Part shown: one piece after another, positions 34,101 through 49,100 of the stretch
Numbering within the stretch: position 1 is the stretch's first letter
Layout: each line of letters opens with the position of its first letter
Source: Roseimaritima ulvae
Lineage (GTDB): Bacteria > Planctomycetota > Planctomycetia > Pirellulales > Pirellulaceae
DNA length: 64,000 nucleotides
NCBI RefSeq assembly: GCF_008065135.1
Contig: NZ_CP042914.1
Location: 4,135,404 to 4,199,403 of the forward strand
Reading direction: 5' to 3'
Translations under genes and position numbers: made by a program
Notes under the pieces: model-generated
Database searches by the model: none
What the model saw: only the letters and a program-made list of their open reading frames with translations
Told to the model about the DNA's origin: nothing

Positions 34101-37100
34101 GGGTGCCAAGGGCGTGGAACCACGACCATCGATCGCAAAGGTATCCCCTTCCGACGCGGCAAATTCGGCGAAGCCGGTCGACGGCGGCGTATTAAGCGTG
34201 ACATTGGCGACAGGAGTCAGCGCGAAGGAAGTGCTGGTGACGTTCGTCAAACCCGCTGGGTCGGTAACGGTCAGCGACACGTTGTAGCGACCCGCGAAGC
34301 TTGGGATGAACTCCAACGTCGGACTGTTGGAAGTCAGCTGCAGCCCGGCAGAGCCGGAACTCACTTCCCAGCGATACGACAGGTTTTGCGCATCCACAAC
34401 GCCGGGGTCGGTCGATTGGGTTGCGTCAAAGCGGTGAACGGTTCCTGGGTGCTCCGAACCGCCAATCCGATGGATCACCGCGACGGGAGGCAGGTTGCTG
34501 ACATCGATCGTTGTCTGAGCAACATCGGTGCCGCCATCTCCATCGTGTACGGTCACGGTAAGCAGGTAAGTCCCCTCGTCGATAGCTTCGAACGTGCGTT
34601 CGGCAATCGCACTATCGGTGGACCAGATCGGTTTTGCGTAGGGAGCGTTTGTCGTGTAGTTGCCCGTTGCGGGCCGCACCAATCCGGTCAGCGTCCCATC
34701 GCGACCGTTTCCGCTGCGGTCAGTCACGATGTTGCCGCTGCTGTCGTTCAGCGGGAAATATACGGCCAGATCAGCCCCGACATCCGTCACTTGGTTTTCA
34801 TAGATGGTGGCAATCTGTTCGGCCGTCAGCGCGCGTCGCCAGAAACCAAATTCTCCCAGTTTTCCGGTGAGCGATTGATTTGAGCTGAAGCCACCGCCAA
34901 GGTTGTCTTGATCTTGGCCCAAGAACAAGCCGCCTTCGGAAACGGCCAGAGGTGCGTTTTCCGTCGTGTTTAGAAGGCGAGTTCCCTTGGACACTCCATC
35001 CATGAATAGTTCCGCAGTGCCGTTTTCGGTATCACGAACGATGGCAAAGTGGTGCCATGTGTCGTCGGCGATCGAATCCAGGCCTGTCCAATCGACGGAC
35101 GATCCGAAGTACACTCGCAGCCTGGTATCGTCCAGGAAAAGAAGTAACAACGCATTGTTCGCGGCCGTCGATGTTGCAGCGCTTAATATCGCCTGTGATC
35201 CCGTGTGCGTTGTTCGCAGCCAGAACGCTGTCGTTAGATCAGACGCACCATCGGCGATCGACGCATCGAGTTCGACCACATCATCCTGGAACTCCAGCGA
35301 ACCCGTGGTCAAATCGACAACGTCGCCTTCCGCATCGGTGACGGTTACTTGCCGGATCAGAGCATCGGCGGGGTCCGTAAAAGTGACTCCGGAGATTAGT
35401 TCGGAAACCAGACGCGACTCGCCTTCATCTAATGAGATCGGTGCAAGCGTGCCCGAGATCGCGGGGGCAACATTCCGCACAACCACTTCGAAAGTTCCTG
35501 TCGCATCATGCGTGATGTGGAACAGTCCTTGATCGGTTGGTGTGAACTCGATGAGTGTCCCTGATCCGCTGAATGTATCGCCGGAATCGCTGCTGGTAGC
35601 CGTCCAGTTGCCCGCAACCAATGTGGTCAAGCTAACCGTTTGACCTTCGGAGTATACGAAACTCGAGGAAGCCACCAAGTTGGGGATTCCTAGGTTCAGC
35701 GTTTCCAGATGTCGCAGATTCTCTAAGGATATATCTTGGTCACCCACCTGGCTAATATCGAGGTGTTTGAGCGTAACCAACTCTTCAACGGGTGACACAT
35801 CCAGTAGAAACGGATTGCCGCCGAGCGACAGCGATTGTAAACGTGACAATCCAACTTGTTCCCCGGAAAATTCGCCCGTGAGTTTGCTGTGTGGTACCAG
35901 CACCTGTAACGGTGAAATACGATGCCCGGCTCGTTCCAAGACAACCACACGAGAGTCAGGGCCCGTCAGGTAAATATTGGCGTCGTCCGGACTAACCACG
36001 GCATCGGCTCTGCCGGCAACAGCTATATCATCGGCGAACGAAACCAATCCCGTTGCGGCGTCGCGGTTAAACACGGTGAGCGACTGGTTGTCGAATGCAT
36101 ACAGATTCAAGCCGTTGGAAGACAGCGAAAGGACTTGGGGCCGAGCTCCCGCAAATCCAGCGCTGTCGGCGGCGTATTGCACACTCTGTTCCAGTTCCAG
36201 ATGCACTGCCGCGGTGGGCCGCTGGAAAACGGCCAACCAATCGGATTGGTCCACATCCCCGCGCGCGGCGACGTACACGAACTGGCTGTCGGCGCTGACA
36301 GAGATTCCCAGCGGAGAGGCAAAGTTGGCGAGACCATCCACGCCATTGGTCAGTGTTTCGCGATACGTTAGGCTGCCGTAGCCCGAATCGCTGGGGTCGT
36401 CGTTGCGTTCGAATACGAACAGCGAACTTCCACTGGCAACAAACATTGCCGTCCCATCGGGGCTGAGGGCGGCGACCGTGCCGCTAACAAGCGCTCCGGG
36501 GAAAGTATGTCCTGGTTCGAGTATCGACTCGAGAATTAAGTCGTCTCCTGAGATGCGGTGGACGGAAATTACCGATGGGCTGACACCATACAAAAAGTCT
36601 TCAGTCGGAAGCAGTAAGTTAATTCCACCAGGGCCGATACCAAATCCATCGCTACCGCCCGCGATTGCACTTTCAGGAACGGTTCTCGCCAAGGTAAGGT
36701 CGCCCGTGGTCGCGTTTCGCGAATAGACGAGAATGTCTCGATTGCCTGTCGAACCAGGGGGGGACACCGCGACATATAACCACTGTCCATCAGCGGTCAT
36801 CGCCATGTCAAGAATAGACTGCGCCGGTACATTGATTCGAGCTTGTAGGTCAATATCACCGTCATCTTGGTTGCGTTCAAAGATGCTGATGCTATTGCTG
36901 AGATTGGCGGTATACAGGTACGCGCCATCCGGACTGATCTTTGGATAAAGCGCATCCGACACCGTCTCCACCGCCACCTCGGTCATCAGTGGGAAGTCAT
37001 TGTTGGACAGATCCAGCGTTTGCAGGTTAACCGCATGTTCTAGACCACTTAACGACCGAATCGAATAACCGCTGGCGTCCAACGTCGCCAACGATCCAAG

Positions 37101-40100
37101 CTCGCTTGCGCGGAACACGCTGGTGTTGCTGGGGAGGTCCAACGCAAATGCAATGGCCTCTTGCAGGCCCGTGTCGACGATCGTTACCTGGGGGTCAAGG
37201 GAACGGCCAACCGAGTTCGTCGCCGCAAAGTGGTGAAGCGTTTCATCGCCTAGATCACGAACTTCGAACTCAGCAGCAAAAAATGTATCACTGCCGCTGC
37301 CGCCTAATAATCTGTCAAAATCGCTGCCGCCATGGAGTGAATCATCGCCATCGCCACCGTCTAAAAAGTCGCGATCGGGCAACTGGGAAGTTTCGTGCGT
37401 TTGACCACGAATCGGCGCATCAAAGGCGACTGTGAATGAAGCGGGACTGCCGTACACACGCAGAACGTACTGGCCGGCTTCGATGGTTCGCAGATCGATG
37501 GCTTCGTTGCGTTGCAAGAGCATCGCACCGTTTGAATCGAAAAGATCTGCGTACATGACCGGTTCGAATTGCGTGGGACCTGCGCCCCATGTCGGCTGTC
37601 TGCTGGCGTCACCGGACAACTGGCCATGACGTTGGTTCACCGAACTGTCTGTCAACGTCGATCCCTGACCTTCGTCGAACCGCCAATATCCGGCCAGATT
37701 CTGAGTGTCGGCAGGCACCGCATTTCGCATCAATTGTCGAATTTCATTCAGCGTCAATACTCGGTGCCACATCGATAGTTCATCAAGTGAACCGACGATG
37801 GCTTGCGACGCCTGGAAGGATCCGCCTACCGAATCTTGATCCTGTCCTACAATCAGTCCTCCAGTGGCTATCTCGAGCGTGCCGTACGTTTCGGCTTGGC
37901 GCCCGAGTGTTACGCCGTCCAAGAACGCTTCCGCGTATCCCTCTGCCGCACTTCGTACGACGGTAAAGTGGTGCCAATCGCTGTCCGCGATATCGCTCGG
38001 CAGCGTCCACTGGACGCTTCTGCCGCCGCTGGTCAGGGTCAGCGACTGCGAATCGTTCAGGAAGATCAGGTACTCATTATTGTTCGTTGCATTCGCACCG
38101 CTAACGACACTCTGAAATCCTGTTTTGGTAGTTTGCAACCAAAAGGTCGTGGTCACATCCGACGCCCCATCCAACGCGTCATTGGGTAAAGCAACCAAGT
38201 CGTCATCAAACAACAATGCCGAATGTGCCGCCAACTGGGATTCGAAATGAATCGCGTCTCCCGGGCGTCCGTCGCCTAACGTCGCGAATTGAAACCACTG
38301 CTCCGGTCGGGCCGCGTCGATCGCATAGGGTGCATCCCCATTCTGGAAGACTTCGGCGCGACCGGTTCCACGATCAACAACGAATTCCCCGCTGCCAGGC
38401 ACACTAAAGTTTGACAACTGGATTGGATTAACTGGCAGTGCGGCTCGTGCATGTGCACCGCTTACCACATACACCACACCGGACTTCTTGATCGACGAAT
38501 CGTCGATATCACTGGAATCCGGCAACCCCAAGGTCAAGTCTGCAAGGGAATCTCCGTTCAGGTCCAACGATTCCAAGGTCGTGACAGTCCCCGCGGCGGC
38601 GTCGCTATGAAAAGAGTATTGCGATGCCGTCGAGTCAAGGATGGTGCCATGAGCATGGTTGGATACGTCGTAGAAGATTCCGAGCTTAGTAATTCCGGCG
38701 ACATTCGGAGGGTAGATAACGCTGATGTCAGCACGGCGGTCGCCATCGAAATCGCCAACGGTCAAGTCGGTTGCGTCAGGAAAGACCAACAGAGGCGATA
38801 AGGTGTCTAACCCACTGCCGGTGGGCCCGCCCGCGTAGATGGAAATGTCTCCTCCAGCCGAGGTTGCCAGATCGTCAAAGCCATCGGAGTTGATGTCGCC
38901 TACTGCCCATGACCAGCTAGCGGACGACGAGCCGTTGCCAGAAACGATCCACGAACCTACCCGGCGATCGGTCGTCGAAAAGATTGCATAGTTCGGATGG
39001 TCCTCCAGGGGCGTCGTACGACCGTGTACAGTCCGCGATCCGGTTAACGAGTAGCCAGCATTACGCAACGGGTGGACATCGTCCACCGTTAGAGAAACGC
39101 CAGCTCCGCGATCCGTTGACATTACAGTAAGGAATCCTTCGACAGAGTTGCTAAACCGATTGGGGCGAACGACCAATAGTTCGCCAGCGTAGGAGTGATT
39201 GCCTTCGGCCCAATTGGGGCTTTGTGATCCGGGCAACGTAAAATCATTTCCCGCTGCCGATCGATCGGTGACCAAAGTTCCCTGACCTTCGTCAAATCGC
39301 CAATACCCCACCAGCGAAGTCGCATCGGCAGGAATCGCCTCACGCATCAAATCTACGATCTCATCGGCTTCCAAAGCCCGGGTCCAGACCGTCAGATCGT
39401 CCAGATCGCCCACAAGCGATTGCGGGGCATAGAAACTTCCACCAATGCTGTCTTGTTCCTGACCAACGATCACACTCTCCGCATACAGCCTACCGTTGCC
39501 AACGCTTCTCGATTGCAGGCTTACGCCATCGATAACCAGCTCCGCAGTGCCATTGTTCTTCCACGACACACCGACGTGGTGCCATTGGTTGTCGACGATG
39601 GTGAACGGCAGATTCCAAGTGGCCGCTGTCGAATTGTGGATGGACAAACCGATTACATTGTTTTCCAAATACAGTAAATAAGCGTTGTCTTCGATGCCGT
39701 TGGTGGGATGGGGGCCGGCAACGCTGAGAATACTTTGAAAACCTGTCTTCGCCGTTCTCAACCAGAATGTCGACGTGATTTCATTGGCGCCATCAAAAGT
39801 GGAGCTTGGCAAGGTTGCCAGATCGTTGGAGAAACGTAGGGCAGAGTCCGGCAAGAAATCTTCACCAACTCCGTTCTTCAGGAACGCATTGAAGGCATTT
39901 GCAGCGCCCACTGTTTGGCTAAATGAACGACCGTCGACGTTCGCGAATCCACCGATCGCGCCAACATCTGTGTCTCGATCAACCTGCACGTTCAAATCGG
40001 AGAATACGATTTCGTCGAGTGGCAATGACCCGGGGAAATTGAACGAGGCCGGGCGATCGAAAGTCGACGTATACCCGCTGCCGCTGATCAAGAGATCATC

Positions 40101-43100
40101 CAATCCGTCTCCATTTAGGTCACCGGCCGATACGACAGGCCCCGACACGGTTCTGCCCAGTACCTCGTCATCTAGCTGCACCTTAAACAACACTCTCTCA
40201 TCGATCGTTCCATCGAATCGAGTGACCGCCGCGATCTCGTTTTTAACCAGATCCGCGCCCGTGACAACAAAGCCTGCTGTTTGGTTGAGCATCAACTTCG
40301 CAGCCGCGCCTTCTTCCCCCCCAGCGCTGTCAAGGCTGAAGGAATAAAAGACGACATCGCTCGTGCCGAACAACACATCGGAATATCCGATGTTGTAGTC
40401 CGACGCCATGACGACACTCTCGCCGTCATATTGCATCAGGCGATTGATCGGGTTGCCACCGCTATCGGTGCCAAGTTCGGCCTGAAAGTACAGGCGATCA
40501 TCGATCACGGTCAAATTGCGAGGGAACGCGCCGCGAGTACCGGCAGGATTAAGATCGGCGACCAATTCGAGGCCGGAATCAGGGTGGAAGCGGTGCAATT
40601 CGAAACCGCCTGCACCAAGTTCGGCACGGAAATAAATGGCATCGCCGTAAGCTACTGTGTCGGCTGGATCGATCCCGGCACTTCCCGCCCGTGTTGGCCC
40701 CGCCAAGGAGATGGTGGTGCCGTCCGTAACCCAAAGTTCGGGGCCGTTGTCTGCGTTAGCGGTGGCTTCCGTAGCGGTAAAATAGAGTTTGTCCCCAAGC
40801 ACGGCGAAGTCATGAGGGTTCGACGAACCGAACCCATCCGCCAAGTCGGCCACTAGTTCCAAACTGCCAGATCCGTCCCAGCGATACAGCTCATTGCCCG
40901 AAGTGGCGGATTGTAAGGCCACATACAATGTCGAGCCCACAACGGCGGTCTCGGTCGCTGGGAACGGCGAGATCTGCGTAGGGCCGCCGTTCCCAATGTC
41001 CCATGCGTAAAGGCCGTCGTTGGTATTGAACACGGCAAGGTCTAAGTACTGGACGGCTAATGTTTGCACCGCGGACAGTGCAAGGACGGTTGAGTTATTG
41101 ACAACCGTACCGTCGGAAACATCGATGGCGCTAACGAATCCACCCGTATTCTGATACAACAGCCAATCGCCTGCCGCGCCAAGCAGTGTGCCGAAAAACG
41201 GGTTGGAAGAGAGTTGAGTGAAGTCGAAAGGTGCGAAATTCCCCTCTTGGTCACTTTGCATCAACACACCGTCAGCCATCATGTAGGCCGAATCCCCGAT
41301 CACAGTGCCCGCAGTCGTAAACGGTCGATCGTTTAAGATTCCGGCAACCCGACTGGGCGCCACGGTACCAACGGTCGATCCTGACGTAATTAACAAGTCT
41401 GCAAAGTGATCCCCGTCAAAGTTCAGGGAGCTCACCTGCAGTTCAGCAGAATTGATTTGTGAGTTCGCGAAACGAACGTGCTGGTCGGCAGTGCTCGATG
41501 TCAACGTGCGCGGCCAATCCGTACTGCCGCCATAGTAGATGTGTATATCGGTATATCCGTCTAGCACGCGTGCCAACACCAGATCCGTGATGCCGTCCCC
41601 ATTAATGTCTCCGTTCCGCAAGATCGGCTCGCCGACCACATCGTGGTTTAACACGATATCCGCGACGGTCGACACATCTTCGACGGTCGTTAATTCGATT
41701 GCTCCAAAGACAACGTAGCTGCGTTGCGAACCAACAACGACGAAGTCGTCAAGCGCATCGCCATTCAGGTCGCCCACTGACCGCATCGTTCCAACGCCCT
41801 CGTTGGCAGCGGTGCCCTGAATACCAAAGGCTTCCGCGGACACCTCTAACTCCGTTGCTGTTTCCCCCTCTGCATCCGCAACGCTGACGCCCGCTCGCCC
41901 TGTTTCGACCGTGGCGACGAATGGAGCTGCCAGGTCATACACGAAAGCCTCCGCCGGGACGCCACTGGGAAAATCGTGATTCATGAGGCCGGTTTGAGTC
42001 GCTATGTCAACAGGCGTTGCCGGCAACATCGTCGCATCAAAGTTTCCGAAAATCTGATCCGAACCACCTCCCCCTGAAAGTGAGTCATTGCCCAATCCAC
42101 CCATCAACAGATCGTCGCCACCATTGCCGTTGATGTTGTCTGCCAGAGCACCACCGAACAGTTCGTCATCGCCAAAGCCACCTTGTATCAGCAAGGCCGC
42201 TACGTTCGCGCCTTGTTCGAAATCCCCCTGATCCACACCCCATTCTGAAGGTTGGAGCGTTCCATCGACGTTTGCAAACCGGTATCCGCTGTCGGCATGG
42301 AATGCGTCGTTACCCGATCGCATTTCGACTTGCGTCTGCTCGACGTCTCGCGTCTGGTAGAACAAAAACTGCTGCTCGTAAACGTTGGCGTCGTCGGACC
42401 TTGTGCGGAACTGCTGTTCGCCGATGTCCCAAACAAGGCTCGCAAACTCGTATCGATGTAACGCTGTGTTGTAGCGCAAGGCAGCGAAGTCTGGTACTTC
42501 AAAGCCACGTCGGTCCAAATCTCCGCCCAAATACAGGACGGTATCCGTGCCATCGCCACCGAGCATTTGATCACTGAAGGTCGGCAGGAACGTCGCCGTG
42601 GCCGGATCAAATTGCGTTGCCGGCTGATTGCCCAGCAGTGGCAACGCATCCGGGATAATTTGGAAAGTATCATCGCCTGGTCCGGCGAACAACAAATCGC
42701 TGGCTTGCCGATCAAGACCTCCGGTCAGAACGTCGTTGCCCTCACCGCCAAAGATCCAATCTTCGCCAGCCCCCCCCTGCAGCACATCGTCTCCCGCCCC
42801 CCCGAGGATGACGTCGCGTCGCACCGCATCGGTCCGCAACCCTAGATCGAACGAGGTCGAGTCGCTAAACCCGAGATCAACTCGCAAGTCATACTTGGTT
42901 GGCGTGCGGTTTGTATTGACGACGCGAAGCAGGTAGGTTTCGCCAGGCGCAAGTCCAGCGAGTGAGATCGACGACCGAAATCCAGTTGATACAAAGCTGC
43001 CGGCATTGATCGGAACGCGGCCGGCAAGCACGCTGGCGTCGGGGCGGTAGAGTTCCAAACCCAACCGATCGATAGGAGAACCGCTCGCTAACTCAATGGT

Positions 43101-46100
43101 CTGGGCGGAGCCATTCGGAACTTGGAACGTGTACCAGTCTTCGTCGGTGGGGTTGTCGAGGGTCAGACCATTCCATTCGACGTTCGTGGTCACATCCGAC
43201 CGAAACAGTTCGAAAGCGGATCGTTGCGCGTCGTTGCGGGTGGCGAAACCCGAGGCATCGACCGAGCTTTCGGTTTGGTCAACCAGGATCGCGTTTCCGC
43301 CACGAATCGTAATCACATCGTCGCCCGCCCCCCCGTCGATCCATACGGTCTTCTGAACGGTAGGTCCAACCGTTACACGGTCGTTGCCACCAAGAGCATC
43401 GATGATGATGGCCAGGAAATCGCCTTCTGGGGGCAACAACGCATTCACGAGCCGAGTTTCGGCTTGCTCGATCTGTTGGAAGAGTTCGGCTCGCGCCGTG
43501 TCGTCCTCAGGCTCGTTTCCTTCTGCGGCCAATTGCGCATTGAACTGCGACAAGCGATTTGCATCCACAACGATATCGGTTGGGTCCCAGACCGGGTTGC
43601 CATCACCATCGAGGGCCGCAAAATCCAACCGTACCTGCGCGGCAAAGCTGAAGTTGCCATTGTTTTCCGTTAATCGCGTGATCAAATGATGGTCGGTAAG
43701 CAAACCTGGCTCGGTAACAAAATCGAGGGCGATTTCGTCGTCTGCATTCGAGCCACCGACATACCAAACCTGTCCGGTCTCACGAGCGTACTGTTTCCAG
43801 GCGTCGCCAGCCAAGCCTTCATCAAGCGATTCGAAGGGGCTACCATCACTGCGGAACAACGTATCGTTGCCGCCGTTTCCATACAGGAAATCGACGCCCG
43901 TTCCGCCAAACAATCGATCGTCGCTGGGCCCGCCCAGAATACGGTTCAGGCCGGTCGATTCAGGCGGCAGTGGGGCCGCGGTATCGTTTGTCGAAACCAG
44001 GTTTCCTTGCTGGTCGATAAAGACACCAAAGTGGTTTGCGTCCGGCACTGCGGGATCAAAGGACCATGCGTACAAGTCGTTGGTACCCTGTCCGCCGATC
44101 AAGTCGTCGTTTCCTTGGCCTGCGAACAACGTGTCGTGATCACTAGCACCGCCCTCACCGCCATCGCCCCACAGGCGGTCATCGCCAGCGAAGCCCAGCA
44201 GTACATCGCTGCCGCTGCCGCCATCCAGTCGGTCTCGCGCGGTACCACCGAGCAGTACGTCGTTGCCGCTGTTGCCATCGAAGACTCCGACGAAATCGGT
44301 CGAGCGCGCGGCCAGCGACGACAAATCGAGAGGCTCCAACGAAGCGGAGTCTAGTACGAATTCGGCATACATATCGGCATCCAAACCGACCGGCAAGGTT
44401 GCCACTCCGAAGCCGATTTTGTCATTGCCTCCCAGGCCCGCGATTTGGATCTGCTCGATCAACGGCGACCCATCCGCGGCCAACGTTTCGATTCTCAAGT
44501 CACCGTTCGGATGCGAAATGTTCAGCAAGGGAACAACATCGGTTGTCTGACTGATGATGATCGTATCGGGCCCGATGGTTCCCGTAGCGACCACGATATC
44601 CGTTGCATTATCATCGGGCATATCGCCTTCGGAAGCGTTGCCAAAGTGGCCATCCAAGCGGTCCCTGTCATGCGAGCTGAATGCCGGGGCGGTACGAGGC
44701 AGAAAGAACAGATCAATGCCCCCGCCCCCGTATTGCGTATCGGTGCCCAGTTGTCCGTCCAGTTGGTCGGAACCGGCACCGCCGAACATCAGGTCATCGC
44801 CGCCGCCGCCGAACAGTTGGTCTTCACCACTGCCGCCGAACAGTTCGTCGTCGGCGCCCAGCGAGTCGGCGCTGGTGTTGGTCAAAGGTAAGCTATTGCC
44901 GGGGCCGGACAGGTAATCGCCGTGTAGGAAGTCATTCCCCGGGCCGCCCCACAAAACGTCCTGTCTCAGATTACCGAACAGTTTGTCGTTTCCTTCGTCG
45001 CCATACAACGTATCCCCCGGCGCCTGCTCGACGACACCGGTGGTGTTGGCATAGGCGTAGAGCGTGTCGTTGCCTGTGCCTCCAAACAGACGTTGCCCGG
45101 TTGCAGGGCCTCCCACGGTTGTGGCAACATCACCCCCAAAGACTATGTCATCGCCTTCATCGCCATAAGCCTGGTCGATACCCGCTCCGCCATCCAGGCT
45201 GTCATGCCCCATACCGCCGCGGAGGATATCGTTGCCATCATCGCCGAATACATCGTCGTCGCCTGATCCGCCATCGACGTAATCGGCCCCCTCGCCACCG
45301 TGCAATTCATCGTGTTCGCCACCGCCGAACAGCCAGTCGGTATCGGGGCCGCCATGCAATACATCCCTGCCATCAAGGCTTCCACCGATTGACATTCCGT
45401 CGATGGCCGCGGGCGTAATGTTGACGGCATCTACCGCCGGCAATCCAAGTTCCGCAAATCGAGGCGGAAGTGTGAAATTCGCCGATACAGAAAAGTCAAA
45501 TTGATCTTGTGGCACTGCGCTGGCACCGCCCCACAGGATATCCAATCCAGCTCCCCCGTCGAGCGTGTCGTGGCCTTGGCCTCCGACCAACAAATCATTG
45601 CCGGTGTTTCCGGATAAATCATCATCGCCTGCGTTGCCTTCGATGTTGTCGTTGCCTGCACCGCCGCTGATGGTGTCGTCGCCTGTTTCTCCCAGCAGTG
45701 TGTCATTGCCGTCGCCGCCGTACAGATGGTCATCGCCGTGGCCGCCGCGCATTAGGTCGTTGCCTTCGAGACCGTACAGAAAGTCGTCCCCTAAGCCACC
45801 GTCGATCAAATCCTGCAGCGGTGTTCCGGTTAGAATGTCGCCACCGAGCCCGCCGATAATCTCAATCGCTCGGTCCGATGCTCCTTGGATGTTGTCGCTC
45901 GCCGGCGTCCCAATGATGCGATCGAGGTTCCTTGCGGTTCGTGTACCCGTTGCGGTATTGGTGGTTAAATTGACGACCACACCACTGGTTCGTCGTGCGT
46001 AGTCCAGCGTGTTGAACCCCCGAGCTCCGTCCAAGTCGCCTGAGAGGCTGCCCGTTTGATCGAAAACGAACGTATCGGTCTCGCGTCCCCCGCTCAGCGA

Positions 46101-49100
46101 TTCGATGGCCTGGAACTGCAGCGAACGACCGTCGGATTCCAATTTGCCTTGGTTGTGGCCCGTGATTGTCCAAACGTTGTCCGTCGTGACGGACAGCAAC
46201 TGGTCCGTCGCCGCGCCACCGACCAAAGTTTCGATCGATGCCCCCTGGAAACTGACTAGCGATGAGCGGTCCATGGTACCAACGTTCGCGTCGCCGAATG
46301 AGATTTGCAGCGGATCGGAAATCGTTGAGAACGACAGCGTATCGGTCCCAGCGTCGGTCGCTTCGAGAACCACGTCCAAATCGAAGGCGGTGCCGAAGGT
46401 GTAGGTATCGTTGCCAGTACCGCCCTCCAGTTCGTCGTTGCCCGATCCGCCGCGCAGCACATCCGCCCCCGGTCCAGCTTGCAGGAGGTCGTCGTCGTCG
46501 CCACCATCCAGTTCGTCGTCGCCCTGCCCGCCTCGCAATGTGTCGTTGCCTTGACCACCCAACAGGCGGTCCATTGCAGCGCCCCCGATCAACAGGTCGT
46601 CACCAGCATCTCCGAACAGCGTGTTCATGCCGGATCCGCCTTGGATCGTGTCGTTTCCAGCGCCCCCGTGAATTTCGGTCGGCACGGTTACCGATGAATC
46701 AATGATAATGACGTCGTCATCTTTGCCACCGTTGGCGATGATTCTTTTGACTCCCGCATACCGCTCGGTGCCCGATGTCGTACTGGTCCCCATGACTTCC
46801 ATCACACCAGGACTTATCTGACGAACGAAGAATTCCTCGGCGACGTCTTCGGTAAACCCGTTCTGGAAGTTCTCGGCTTCCGTTCCGATGTGAAGAACGA
46901 GGGTTCCATCCGCCTCCACGCGTCCTGGTTGAGGGGGCGGCGGGCAGCTGTTGCTAAACTCAAATAGGGTCACATCGACGATGTCGACATCCCCGCTGAA
47001 GATTAAGAAGCTGTAGTACAGCCGAACGAATGCGGAAATTTCGCCGTGGATATCAAACACACACTGCGGGCCTAGTTTATCCACGATCCTGGTGAGTTCA
47101 TCCAGGTAGATTTTGCCGTTGCTGTCGGGATCGAACCAATTCGCCGTGACGTCGGCACGGATGCCCCCTTCAATGCCTGCCGAGGCAATGCCGGTGATGT
47201 CGAGGGCGGCACCGATGGATGCTTCGATGCCGAACCCGAGTTCATCGATATCGACTCCATCGCGCAGATCGATGAAGTGCAATCCGTCGAGGAAATCGCC
47301 TGGGCGAATATCTTTAAAACCTTCCAGCGATGGAGGTTTGCCGCCGAGCAGTCCACGTGTGTCGAACCCAATTTGGAAATCGGCAAAGAAATCGACCCCC
47401 GCGCCAATCGTGACCGCCAACGGAATGCCCGGAATCGGAAAGATCTTCTGTTGGTAAGAAAAGCCCAAATCGACTCGCGGAATGTCCCACTGGATTAAAT
47501 CGACGGTTTCGCCGGTGAGCAGTTTGAAGATGTTCGACGGATCGGACAGTAGGGGGAACTGCACGCCCAAGCCCCCTTTGCCCTGGCTGTCGGGAGTACG
47601 GGCGAATCGCGCTAGCGTCGACTTGGCACGGACATCACCGCCCGTCCGACCGATCGCGTCGCTAAAACTTTCGATTCCATCGGTGATTTGGGAGGGATTA
47701 ATCGACAGACCTTGGGTGGAACTGGTGAGGTCCAAACCATCGCCCGCACCAAAGGTAATCGAGCCGAAATTGATTTGTCCGCCCGTTTGCGAGGCGTCGT
47801 CGACCAGATCGATCACTTCAGCGATCTGTTTAATCACTCCCGCCGCCTTGCGGGCAAGCTTGGCCTGCTCAGGGAATTGCAGCGCAGCCAGGGTGAGGAA
47901 GTCGATCGGGCCTTGGCCGGCAGCCTCCGAAAGATCGGAGATGCCCGGAATCGGCTGGGTAATGAGCTCGACGACATCGCGAACGGGTTCGATTTTATCG
48001 CTGACTTCGCTGACAACGGGACCCAGGACCTTCTCGAAAAATTCGCCCACATCCAACGTCACGTCTTTAAGCGAAGCGACGGGCAAACCGCCTTCGAACC
48101 CAGCACTCTTCGTGAAGGACAACGGCCAATCCACGACCAGGTCCGCCGATATCGAAGGCAAAGTCGAGTTGATATCGGCTACCAGATGCAAATCCACGCT
48201 GGCTTGGGTTGTGATCCCCGCGTCGAACAGCGAGGTAAAGCTGCCCGCTCGCGTGATTTCTCCGAAGGTCAACCGCTGCGTACCGTCAGTATTGTCGGGG
48301 TCGATAATGTCAAAGAACAGATCGCCCTGCAGCCGCGTGTTGCCGTTATCGGTCGCCGAAAAATCGACCACGAACAACCGCGTTGCCAATTCCGTGCCAG
48401 GTAAAAGAGCCGCATCCAGACTTAAGTTGAACTCCGGAGCATCGGCGTTATCATTCAACTGGATGAAGAAACCATCGGTCGCGTTGACACCAAATCCAAG
48501 CGTAAAATCGTAGCCGATTCCCAGCGATACGCCCCCATTGGCATCAATTTGGAATGCCAATGCGTCCAGTCCCAGATCAAAAGGAACCACAATTTCGTCA
48601 TTACCTTGCAGATGCACTTCGATCGCAAATTCCATGTCTGCAAACGCGGTCGACGCTGGATCGGACAGCGTGACCTTGACGTCTTCTCGATTGACGCCGA
48701 GGGCATCGATGAGCTGCTGTTCCAAATCGCGACGCAATGTTTCGCTGGCAGTCGACACGCGGTCCAGCTGTTGCTCGATTGGAAGAATTACCGATTCGCG
48801 GATTCTTCCGACAAACGAGCCCGCCAGATCAAACCCTTCACCGATGATCGGCAACTGGGTCAGCACGTCGCTGGTGAGACCGGATTCCAGGCCGTCAACG
48901 AATCCATTCAAACCGGTGACGATCTGATTCAAACTCAGCTGACTCAAATCGACGGGACGATCGAACAAATCGGTCGCCGCTTGTGCGTGAACAACGGCAC
49001 CGGGGTGCTGTAGACTGCCGGCGACGGTGATCCCGGCTTCGGTGGAGTTGCCAAACGCAGACAGGTCCAGAGAAGCGTAGGCGATCCCGTTCACGTCGGC